Shown: positions 25,198-32,893 of the stretch, piece by piece
How the letters are laid out: each line of letters begins with the position of its first letter
Numbering within the stretch: position 1 is the stretch's first letter
From: Herbidospora yilanensis
Lineage (GTDB): Bacteria; Actinomycetota; Actinomycetes; Streptosporangiales; Streptosporangiaceae
Assembly (NCBI RefSeq): GCF_001570565.1
Contig: NZ_BBXE01000025.1
Location: forward strand, 124,321 to 188,320
DNA length: 64,000 nt
Direction: 5' to 3'
The notes under the pieces: model-generated
What the model was told of the DNA's origin: nothing
Databases searched by the model: none
The model's input: the letters and a program-made list of their open reading frames with translations, nothing else
Made by a program: the position numbers and the translations under genes

Positions 25198-26583
25198 TCA
25201 GCCCGCTGCCAGCAGCTTGTTGACCTTCTCTTCCGCGTCCGCCAGCAACTCGTCGATGTTGGCGTCCTGGCGCGTCAGGACCGCCGACATCGGGGTGTCG
25301 AGGATGGCGTAGATCTCCTGGGCCTTCGGCGGCTCCAGCTTGAAGGTCACCGACTTGGTGCCCTCGACGTACGGGGCGAAGTGCTCCGTCGGGACGTTCG
25401 CGTTCGCCTCCCGGTCGGCCTGGATCTGGGCGCCGGGGGCGGCGCTGCCGTACAGGTCGGTGAGGGGCAGGCCCGTGGGCAGGCCGTCGGCCTTGTTGCG
25501 GGCGTAGTCGAACTGGCCCTGGCCCGGGGTGAGGAACTTGAACTCCAGCCACTTCAGACCGGCCTTGATCTGGTCGGGGGTGGCCTTCGCGTTGAACATG
25601 TAGCCGTCGCCGCCGGACAGCGACTGGGTCGACTCGGGGAGGGCGGTCACGCCGTAGTCCTCGAACTTGCCCTTGAAGTCGTTGTTGACGGCCTGGACGA
25701 CGTCGGGGGCGCCGATCATCATGCCCAGCTTGCCGGAGCCCATCATCCGCATGAGGTCTTCCCAGCGGTGGAGCTGCTTGGTGCCCATGCTGTTGTCGTC
25801 CCACCGCATCTTGCGGAGGTTCTCCAGCACGGCCTTGCCCTGCTCGCTGTTGAAGGCGGCCGTCTTGCCGTCCTCGCTCACGATCGCGCCGCCGCGGGCG
25901 TAGATCGACGAGGTGAAGTGCCAGCCGCCGGTGTTGCCGGCGGAGTACTCGCCGAAGCCGACGTAGCCGGAGCCGAGCCCGGCGATCTTCTTGGCGGCGT
26001 CCTGGACCTCGGCCCAGGTCTTGGGCGGCATGTCCGGGTTGAGGCCCGCCTGGGTGAACAGCGCGCGGTTGTAGACCAGGCCGGTGGCGTAGTTGGTGCG
26101 CGGCACGCCGTAGGTCTTGCCGCCCGACTCGAACACGCTCTTCACGTCGGGGCGGACCTCCGCGATGTGCGGGGCCTCGCTCAGGTAGGGCGTGATGTCG
26201 GCGGCCTGGCCGGCCCCGATGATGCGGGCGGCGTCGGTGTAGTAGACGTAGAACAGGTCTTCCATCTGGCCGCCGGCGAGCTTGGCCTGGAAGGTCTCAG
26301 GAACGATGCAGGGGAACGCGTCCTTGCTCTCGATCGTGATGTAGGGGAACTTCGCCTGGAACGCGGTGACGTCCGCGTCCCACTGCGCGCGTTCCTTCGG
26401 GTTCGTCTTCGGAGGCTGGCAGCCGACGCTGATCGTCACAGGAGCGTTCTCGGCGGCGGGGGCGGCCGAACCGCCGCTGGAGGGGTTGGCGGCCGGGGCC
26501 GGGGTCTCCTCCGAGCCACACGCCGCGGCGGCGAGGGCTAGCCCCGCCACGGCCAGCAACGTCGCGATTTTACGGGATTGCAT
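25198..26583 (-). CDS. Extracellular sugar-binding lipoprotein (ABC transporter, family 1)
   Basis: A 461-residue solute-binding protein. The N-terminus MQSRKIATLLAVAGLALAAA ends in a lipobox (AAAC, Cys near residue 22), so it should be lipid-anchored outside the membrane. A Gly/Ser/Pro-rich spacer follows, then the family 1 fold with features such as YYTDAARIIGAGQAADITPY and TNYATGLVYNRALFTQAGL. ATG 26583 has a strong GGAGGG ribosome site. It heads the uptake operon and defines which oligosaccharide is imported. The neighbouring alpha-glucosidase and alpha-1,3-glucanase suggest alpha-gluco-oligosaccharides. Confidence 0.93.
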   Translation of the reverse strand: MQSRKIATLLAVAGLALAAAACGSEETPAPAANPSSGGSAAPAAENAPVTISVGCQPPKTNPKERAQWDADVTAFQAKFPYITIESKDAFPCIVPETFQAKLAGGQMEDLFYVYYTDAARIIGAGQAADITPYLSEAPHIAEVRPDVKSVFESGGKTYGVPRTNYATGLVYNRALFTQAGLNPDMPPKTWAEVQDAAKKIAGLGSGYVGFGEYSAGNTGGWHFTSSIYARGGAIVSEDGKTAAFNSEQGKAVLENLRKMRWDDNSMGTKQLHRWEDLMRMMGSGKLGMMIGAPDVVQAVNNDFKGKFEDYGVTALPESTQSLSGGDGYMFNAKATPDQIKAGLKWLEFKFLTPGQGQFDYARNKADGLPTGLPLTDLYGSAAPGAQIQADREANANVPTEHFAPYVEGTKSVTFKLEPPKAQEIYAILDTPMSAVLTRQDANIDELLADAEEKVNKLLAAG

Positions 26584-27004
26584 CAATGATTCCCTCCTGC
26601 CGTGGCCAACCACGACACCTTGAGAGCACCTGTCCGTCTGGCAAGTTCCGGAACGAGCCCCCCGAAGGCCCGATCGATGAAGGTGGAGTTACGAGTCCGC
26701 TTCGTGTTACCGGTTGCGAGAAACATACAGAGACGAACAAGGTCTAGCAAGAGTCATGTACTCAAGATGCAAAAAAGTGACAGTGCAACGCAGCGAACAT
26801 CCTTGAAACAAGAAGCCGCAGGTCACAGAGATGACCTGCCTTGATGGTCGCTCTCGGCGTGCTGTCATGCTTGAGATGATGCCTGACAGAGCCATGACCG
26901 TTCCAGTCAGACATCGGGAAACAGCCGCAAACAAGCTCCTGTCAGCACGCATGGAGTCGACGATCAGATGAACTGGAACGACTCTCCTGGGGGAAGCATG
27001 CAAA
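26584..27004. promoter_or_regulatory. Upstream region of the sugar-uptake operon
   Basis: About 420 bases without a credible gene, more AT-rich than the genes. On the minus strand TTGCAT, a 17-base spacer and TGCTAG near 26750 form a weak promoter candidate. GAGT-N5-ACTC at about 26753 is a small inverted repeat in the same place. I found no convincing copy here of the AAACGATCGTTT palindrome seen upstream of the LacI gene. Confidence 0.35.
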
Positions 27005-27034
27005 AAGCCCCGCCTTCCGAGGAAGGCGGGGCTT
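27005..27034 (-). terminator. Terminator of the LacI regulator gene
   Basis: AAGCCCCGCCTT (27005-27016) pairs with AAGGCGGGGCTT (27023-27034) around a 6-base loop. Read on the minus strand it is followed by a T-run, so it ends transcription of the regulator 22 bases after its stop. Confidence 0.85.
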
Positions 27035-27055
27035 CGTGGTTCGGTGCGGGGAGCG

Positions 27056-28093
27056 TCAGACCGCGACGCCGACGCCGACGCCGATCTTGGCTGGGCCGGT
27101 GGAGCCCCGGACGACCAGCTCCGGTTCGTAGAGCAGTTCCTCCGCCGTGACGGGGGTGCCGTCGATCTGGTTCACCAGCAACGTGACGGCGGCGCGGCCG
27201 ATCGCCTCGATCGGCTGGCGGACCGTGGTCAGCGGCGGGTTGGTGCAGTTCATGAAGTTGGAGTCGTCGAAGCCGACCACCGAGACGTCTTCGGGCACCG
27301 ACATGCCCATCCGGCGGACCGCCCGGATCGCGCCAAGCGCCAGGGGGTCGGAGGCGCAGATGATGCCGGTGACGCCGAGCCGGATCAGCCGGTTGGTCAC
27401 GGCCTGGCCGCCCTCAAGGGAGAACATGGCGTGCTCGACCGCGATCTCGGCGAGGCCGGCCTTCTCGGCCGCCGCGTTGATCGCCGCCAGCTTGCGGCGC
27501 GAGGGGATGTGGTCGTCGGGGCCCAGCACTATGCCCAGCCGCTCGTGGCCGAGCGAGACCAGGTGACTGAAGGCCTGTTCCACCGCGACCGCGTCGTCGG
27601 TGGAGACGCGCGGGAAGTCGAGGTTGTCGCTCGCGGCGTTCACCAGGACGACCGGCAGGCCGATGTCGAGCAGCCGGAGGTAGTGCTCGTGGGGGGCGTC
27701 GGCCTCCATGTAGTGACCGCCCGCGAAGACCACTCCGGAGACCTGCTGCTCCAGGAGCATCTCGACGTAGTCGGCCTCGGAGAGCCCGCCCGCCGTGCGG
27801 GTGCACAACACCGGGGTGAAGCCGCGCTGCGCCAGGGCGCCGCCGACGACCTCGGCCAGGGCCGGGAATATGGGGTTGCCCAGTTCGGGCAGGACCAGGC
27901 CGACCAAGCGGGCGCGCTCTCCCCGGAGCTGCGTCGGGCGCTCGTAGCCGAGGACGTCAAGGGCGGTCAGCACGGCCGCGCGGGTCGCGTCGGAGACGCC
28001 CGGCTTGCCGTTCAGCACTCGGCTGACGGTCGCCTCGCTGACTCCGACTTTCTTCGCCACTTCTGCAAGTCGACGTGTCACAGCGCAAATCAT
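27056..28093 (-). CDS. LacI-family transcriptional regulator
   Basis: A 345-residue repressor. The N-terminal helix-turn-helix reads LAEVAKKVGVSEATVSRVLN, followed by the hinge helix and a periplasmic-binding-type sensor domain (LVGLVLPELGNPIFPALA, VVGFDDSNFMNCTNPPLTTV). It sits between the sugar ABC operon and the secreted glucanase and very probably controls both in response to an oligosaccharide. I use ATG 28093; GTG 28081 (VTRRLAEVAKK) is a realistic alternative and neither has a clear ribosome site. The C-terminus is an unusual Gly-Val repeat (KIGVGVGVAV). Confidence 0.93.
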   Translation of the reverse strand: MICAVTRRLAEVAKKVGVSEATVSRVLNGKPGVSDATRAAVLTALDVLGYERPTQLRGERARLVGLVLPELGNPIFPALAEVVGGALAQRGFTPVLCTRTAGGLSEADYVEMLLEQQVSGVVFAGGHYMEADAPHEHYLRLLDIGLPVVLVNAASDNLDFPRVSTDDAVAVEQAFSHLVSLGHERLGIVLGPDDHIPSRRKLAAINAAAEKAGLAEIAVEHAMFSLEGGQAVTNRLIRLGVTGIICASDPLALGAIRAVRRMGMSVPEDVSVVGFDDSNFMNCTNPPLTTVRQPIEAIGRAAVTLLVNQIDGTPVTAEELLYEPELVVRGSTGPAKIGVGVGVAV

Positions 28094-28218
28094 ACGCCCA
28101 AGGAACGCAACCTGCTTGCATTCCGCCGATGCCAACTCGCCATGAGAGCGTTTTCCACACCTCGGGTCACGATCATGGAATCCCCTCCCGTCGACCAACA
28201 CGCCAGGTGGTGACCGGA

Positions 28219-28230
28219 AAACGATCGTTT
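28219..28230. promoter_or_regulatory. 12-bp palindrome, candidate LacI-family operator
   Basis: AAACGATCGTTT is a perfect palindrome located 126 bases upstream of the regulator's ATG and about 395 bases before the glucanase start. Central CG steps flanked by AA/TT are typical of LacI-family operators, so autoregulation is plausible. No second copy was found near the uptake operon. Confidence 0.4.
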
Positions 28231-28482
28231 GCGAGGAGATACGCGCGCTTACGTGTTCTTTACACCGGCTCTGGGACACATGAACGTTACACACCTCCGG
28301 CCTTTGACCGGCCGGGCGAAATTTTGCGTACCGGACCCGCCCGAGACCCCAAAAGACCAGCTCAGCGGTCTCGTCGGAGAGCAAACACGGGCACGTGGGG
28401 CAGCCCTGACCGCATGACCACAGAGGTCAGGTCCTGTCAGACGTCACCCGACGAGTGCTTTTGCGAAATCAAGTTGAAATAT

Positions 28483-28511
28483 TGCGGACTTCTGTTGGCC
28501 ATCCTATGGTG
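28483..28511 (+). promoter_or_regulatory. Candidate promoter of the secreted glucanase
   Basis: TTGCGG, a 17-base spacer and TATGGT lie about 115 bases ahead of the ATG at 28626, in the AT-rich middle of the 530-base gap after the LacI gene. The remainder of the gap shows nothing recognisable apart from the 12-bp palindrome. Confidence 0.3.
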
Positions 28512-28625
28512 TGCTCATCTCGACACCACCGATCGCGACGGAGGTGGCGAGCACCCCTCAGGCCCGTGTCACCCGCCGACCCCCCGGCGGCGGCGCGGGC
28601 CCGCACCTGACAGAAGGGTCCGCCG

Positions 28626-31487
28626 ATGCCTGAATCGGTAATCCGATCACGTCGTCTGTCCGCCGCCCTCGCGAGTGCCGCCCTGATCGCGGCGGGCGTG
28701 GTGGCCGTCCCCAGTCTCTCCGGCACCGCCGCCGCGGCCGCCTCGGCCGACTCCGTGTGGGGCGTCCCGGGCCGCGGCGCGACCGTCCCGTTCACCGAGT
28801 TCGAGGCCGAGGACGTCGCCCACAACGGCACCGTCATCGGGCCCAGCCGCATCTACACGACGCTCCCCTCCGAGGCCTCCGGCCGCCGGGCCGTGACGAT
28901 CGACTCGCCGGGCGAGTACGTCGAGTTCACCCTGACCAAGCCCGCCAACGCGATGACGGTGCGCTACAGCATCCCCGACGCGAACGGCGGCCAGGGCCAG
29001 ACGATCAACGCCGACATCCGCGTCGGCGGCGCCAAGCTCAAGGACATCTCCCTGACCTCGGTGTACAGCTGGTTCTACGGCGGCTACCCGTTCAACAACA
29101 ACCCGGGTGACACCAACCCCCACCACTTCTACGACGAGACCCAGACCCTTCTCGGCCAGACCTACCAGGCCGGCACGAAGATCCGCGTCCAGGCCCAGTC
29201 GAACACCCCCATCACGGTGGACGTGGCCGACTTCGAGGTCGCCCCCGCGGCGATCCAGAGGCCGGCCGGCTCGCTGTCGGTCGACGAGTTCGGCGCCGCC
29301 CGCAACTCGTCGACCGACTCCACCGCGGCCTTCCAGGCGGCGGTCGACGCGGGCCGGGCCCAGGGCAAGGAGGTGTACGTCCCCGAGGGCACGTACACCC
29401 TCTGGGACCACGTCGTGGTCGACGGGGTCACGCTGCGCGGCGCCGGCCCCTGGCACACCAAGCTGACCGGCCGCCACCCGACCCAGCGCAACCGCGCGGT
29501 CGGCATCTACGGCAAGTACGTCACCGGCGGCGGCTACCAGGGCGGCATCCGCCCCCACGAGGCCGGCGGCCCCAGCCGCAACGTGGTCGTCCGCGACCTG
29601 CACATCCACGGCGACATCCGCGAACGGGTGGACGACGACCAGGTGAACGCCTTCGGCGGCGCGATGACCGACTCGGTCATCGACAACGTCTGGATGGAGA
29701 ACACGAAGGTCGGGGCCTGGATGGACGGCCCCATGAACAACTTCGTCATCCGCAACAGCAGGATCGTCGACCAGATCGCCGACGGCGTGAACTTCCACAC
29801 CGGCGTGACCAACTCGACGGTGACCAACACCTTCGTCCGCAACAGCGGCGACGACGGCCTGGCCATGTGGCCCGACCGGATGGCCAACGTCAACAACACC
29901 TTCAGCTTCAACACGGTGATCGCGCCGATCCTGGCCAACAACATCGTCACCTACGGCGGCCGCGACATAAAGATCACCGACAACGTGGTCTCCGACACGC
30001 TGACCAACGGCGGCGGCATCCACATCGCCAACCGCTATCCGGGCGTGAACTCCGGCCAGGGCACCGCGGTCGCGGGCACCCACACGGTGGCCAGGAACAC
30101 CCTGATCCGGACCGGCAACAACGACTACAACTGGCGCTTCGGCGTCGGCGCGATCTGGTTCTCCGGCCTCAACGAGCCGGTCAACGCCACGATCAACGTG
30201 ACCGACACCGACATCATCGACAGCTCGTACGCCGCCATCCACTTCATCGAGGGCAGCACCCAGACCGTCAACTTCAAGAACGTCAACATCGCCGGCACCG
30301 GCACGTACATGATCCAGGCCCAGTCCGGCGCCCGGACGACGTTCGAGAACGTGCGCGCGTCCTACCTCGGCGCCGGGACGGCGATCCACAACTGCGTGGG
30401 CGGCTCGTTCGTGGCGACCGACCTGGGCGGCAACTCGGGCTGGTCCCCGAGCAGCACGACCTGCACCGGGACCTGGCCGAACCCGAACTACATCTATCCG
30501 GGCGGCGGCGGGGGCAACCCCAGCCCCTCGCCCAGCCCGTCTCCCCCCACCAGCCCGTCGCCCTCCCCCAGCCCGCCGGCCTGCGACCCCGGCACCGGTG
30601 ACCTGGCGCGGCACAAGACGGCCACGGCGACCAGCCAGAACCAGTCGTTCACGCCGCAGAACGCGGTCGACGGGAACGCCGACACGTACTGGGAGAGCAC
30701 CAACAACACCTTCCCGCAGACGCTGACCGTCGACCTGTGCGCACCGGTCAACGTCCAGCGTGTGGACCTGAAGCTGCCGCCCGCGACGGCCTGGAACACC
30801 CGCACCCAGACCATCGCCGTCGAGGGCTCGACCGACAACTCGTCGTGGACGACGCTCTCCGCTTCGGCGGGGCGCACCTTCAACCCGGCCACGGGGAACA
30901 CGGTGTCCATCAACACCACCCCCGCGACCGTCCGCCACCTGCGTGTCGTCGTGACGGGCAACACCGGCTGGCCGGCCGCGCAGCTCTCGGCGGTCGAGGT
31001 CTACGGCACCCCGGGCTCGAACCCGTCACCGTCGCCCTCCCCGTCACCCTCCTCCTCGCCGCAGCCGACGGGGAACCTGGCGCAGGGCCGCCCGGCCACC
31101 GCCAGTGGCGTCGCCCAGAACTACGGCCCCGGCAACGCGGTCGACGGCAACGCCGACAGCTACTGGGAGAGCACCAACAACGCCTTCCCCCAGACGATCA
31201 CCGTCGACCTCGGCCAGAACCGCTCGGTCGGCCGGGTCGTCCTGAAGCTGCCCCCCGCGACGGCCTGGGCGACCCGCACCCAGACCCTGTCGGTCCTGGG
31301 CTCGCAGGACAACTCGACGTGGACCACGCTCTCGGCCTCGGCCGGCCGGGTCTTCAACCCGGCGAGCGGCAACACGGTGACCATCACGTTCACCGCGAGC
31401 AGTCAGCGCTACCTGCGCCTGAACGTCACCGGCAACACCGGCTGGCCGGCGGCGCAACTGTCCGAGTTCGAGGTGTACGGCTCGTAG
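28626..31487 (+). CDS. Secreted GH87-like alpha-1,3-glucanase (mycodextranase type) with two discoidin domains
   Basis: A 953-residue exported enzyme. Signal peptide to about residue 40; a CBM6-like domain (FTEFEAEDVAHNGTVIG, residues 57-205); a right-handed beta-helix (about 215-620) whose motifs (DGVNFHTGVTNSTV, RNSGDDGLAMWPDRM) match GH87 mutanase/mycodextranase, including the paired Asp of GDDG; a Pro-Ser linker; then two F5/8 type C (discoidin) domains (about 660-795 and 815-953), near-duplicates of each other (AVDGNADTYWEST and AVDGNADSYWEST). GH87 enzymes cut alpha-1,3-glucans of fungal walls or dental mutan. ATG 28626 follows AGAAGGG. Together with the neighbouring sugar importer and alpha-glucosidase it suggests alpha-glucan use. 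The family assignment rests on remembered motifs. Confidence 0.82.
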   Translation: MPESVIRSRRLSAALASAALIAAGVVAVPSLSGTAAAAASADSVWGVPGRGATVPFTEFEAEDVAHNGTVIGPSRIYTTLPSEASGRRAVTIDSPGEYVEFTLTKPANAMTVRYSIPDANGGQGQTINADIRVGGAKLKDISLTSVYSWFYGGYPFNNNPGDTNPHHFYDETQTLLGQTYQAGTKIRVQAQSNTPITVDVADFEVAPAAIQRPAGSLSVDEFGAARNSSTDSTAAFQAAVDAGRAQGKEVYVPEGTYTLWDHVVVDGVTLRGAGPWHTKLTGRHPTQRNRAVGIYGKYVTGGGYQGGIRPHEAGGPSRNVVVRDLHIHGDIRERVDDDQVNAFGGAMTDSVIDNVWMENTKVGAWMDGPMNNFVIRNSRIVDQIADGVNFHTGVTNSTVTNTFVRNSGDDGLAMWPDRMANVNNTFSFNTVIAPILANNIVTYGGRDIKITDNVVSDTLTNGGGIHIANRYPGVNSGQGTAVAGTHTVARNTLIRTGNNDYNWRFGVGAIWFSGLNEPVNATINVTDTDIIDSSYAAIHFIEGSTQTVNFKNVNIAGTGTYMIQAQSGARTTFENVRASYLGAGTAIHNCVGGSFVATDLGGNSGWSPSSTTCTGTWPNPNYIYPGGGGGNPSPSPSPSPPTSPSPSPSPPACDPGTGDLARHKTATATSQNQSFTPQNAVDGNADTYWESTNNTFPQTLTVDLCAPVNVQRVDLKLPPATAWNTRTQTIAVEGSTDNSSWTTLSASAGRTFNPATGNTVSINTTPATVRHLRVVVTGNTGWPAAQLSAVEVYGTPGSNPSPSPSPSPSSSPQPTGNLAQGRPATASGVAQNYGPGNAVDGNADSYWESTNNAFPQTITVDLGQNRSVGRVVLKLPPATAWATRTQTLSVLGSQDNSTWTTLSASAGRVFNPASGNTVTITFTASSQRYLRLNVTGNTGWPAAQLSEFEVYGS

Positions 31488-31505
31488 CTCGGACCACGTG
31501 ACCGG

Positions 31506-31542
31506 CGCCCGGGAGGAGGGAGGACGCCCCTCCCCCCGGGCG
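31506..31542. terminator. Hairpin between convergent genes
   Basis: Arms 31506-31520 and 31528-31542 pair at 14 of 15 positions (CGCCCGGG-N-GGAGGG) with a 7-base loop. It lies between the glucanase stop and the LanC-like stop and can act in both directions. There is no T-run. Confidence 0.65.
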
Positions 31543-31553
31543 TCAACGCGTGT

Positions 31554-32861
31554 CTAGAGGGAGTCGGCCGGGACCGGGATCGCCGGGAACGGGTTGTCCG
31601 GCAGCAGGATCACCCGCCGGGCGTCCCGTCCCTCGCGCGCGGCGGCGAGATGCAGCAGCGCCGCGCCGATGCCCGCCGCCCCCACCATGTAGCCCGTGTC
31701 GGCCGTGATCTCGTGGGGCCGCAGCCGCCGGTAGGCCTGGTACCAGCGCATCCCCCGCCCGTCGTCGCGGGTGGCCCGCTCGATCAGGTCGTCGCCCAGT
31801 TCGCCCGCCACGTCGAGGTATTCGCGGGTGCCCGTCGCCGCCCACAGGCCGACGAAGAACTCGATCAGCCCGGCCGAGCCGCAACACTGGCATGCCACGT
31901 TCCAGTAGCCCTCGCTGCGGCGCTCGGGGACGCCGCTGTTGATGACGCCGCGGGCCAGGCGCTCGACCCAGTCGAGGTCGCCGGGGTCGCCGGTCACCCG
32001 GTGGAGCTCGTGGAACAGCCGGGCCACCCCGGCCGAGCCGGAGCAGAAGCCCAGGTAGTTGAGCGCCCGCGCGTGGGGCACGTGGTGGGGCACCAGGGCG
32101 CACTTGTCGCTGACGGAGCTGACCATCCGGACGAAGTCGGCCGCCCGGCGGGCCGCCGCGAGGAACATGCCGTCGCCGGTCACGCCGTAGAGGCGGGCCA
32201 TCAGGAAGCCCGATCCGGCCGTGCCGGAGAGGAAACCGGGCGTCACCGCGTCGACCGGGAGGTCGCGGCCCTCGCCGCCGAACTGGTGGCCGGGCACGAC
32301 CTGGCCGGCGATGGTGCGGCCGGTCATGATGGCGACCTCTTCGAGGTCGTCGCGGCCGAGCATGCCGGCGATGTGGAGCAGGCCGAGGGCGATGCCGCCG
32401 TCGCCGCGCTGCGACACGTCGCCGGTCCAGGTCAGGCCCTCTCTGGACGGCCGCTGCGCGGCGAGCACCCGCTCGGCGATGCGCTCGGCCGCCACCTGGT
32501 GGGTGGCGTCGCCGGTGGCCCAGTAGGACTCGGTGAGCGCGAAGACCAGGCCCATCAGGCCGTGGTAGAAGGTCGGGTCGGTGATCGTGCCCGAGACGGT
32601 GACCAGGTGGTCGGCCCCGGCGAGGGCGTCGTCGAGGTAGGACTGGTCGCCGGTCGCGGCGGCCAGTTCCAGGTAGAACAGGACGATCCCGGCGGCGCCC
32701 GAATAGAGGCCGGCGGAGTGGCCGGCGTTGGCGGAGCGTCCGCCGGGGTCGGGGTTGGCGAGCCAGTGGTGGCCGTGGTCGTCGTCGACGGCGGCTTCGC
32801 GGATCCACCGGGCGGCGTGGATCGCCGCGGTGACCGGCGTGTCGGCTTCCGTCCGCCCCAT
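31554..32861 (-). CDS. Stand-alone LanC-like protein with CCG zinc motif
   Basis: A 435-residue alpha/alpha-toroid protein of the lanthionine cyclase (LanC/LANCL) family. The repeated Gly-rich turns GLYSGAAGI, GFLSGTAGSG, GFCSGSAGV, CCGSAGL and GYMVGAAGIG are diagnostic. The zinc ligands would be Cys273 (GFCSG) and Cys326-Cys327 (CQCCG); the usual CHG is replaced by CCG, the three-cysteine arrangement known from some highly reactive LanM cyclases. LanC enzymes catalyse cysteine addition to dehydroalanine. No dehydratase, precursor peptide or kinase-cyclase partner is visible nearby, so the substrate is unknown and a non-lanthipeptide role is possible. ATG 32861 follows GGGAGG. Confidence 0.88.
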   Translation of the reverse strand: MGRTEADTPVTAAIHAARWIREAAVDDDHGHHWLANPDPGGRSANAGHSAGLYSGAAGIVLFYLELAAATGDQSYLDDALAGADHLVTVSGTITDPTFYHGLMGLVFALTESYWATGDATHQVAAERIAERVLAAQRPSREGLTWTGDVSQRGDGGIALGLLHIAGMLGRDDLEEVAIMTGRTIAGQVVPGHQFGGEGRDLPVDAVTPGFLSGTAGSGFLMARLYGVTGDGMFLAAARRAADFVRMVSSVSDKCALVPHHVPHARALNYLGFCSGSAGVARLFHELHRVTGDPGDLDWVERLARGVINSGVPERRSEGYWNVACQCCGSAGLIEFFVGLWAATGTREYLDVAGELGDDLIERATRDDGRGMRWYQAYRRLRPHEITADTGYMVGAAGIGAALLHLAAAREGRDARRVILLPDNPFPAIPVPADSL

Positions 32862-32893
32862 GTCGCCTCCCGGTATTTCCTACAAGGATAGTC

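Noticed and set aside
28647..30938. A 763-codon minus-strand frame opposite the glucanase gene
   Set aside because: Val/Asp/Gly-rich shadow without motifs; the plus strand has signal peptide, beta-helix and discoidin domains.
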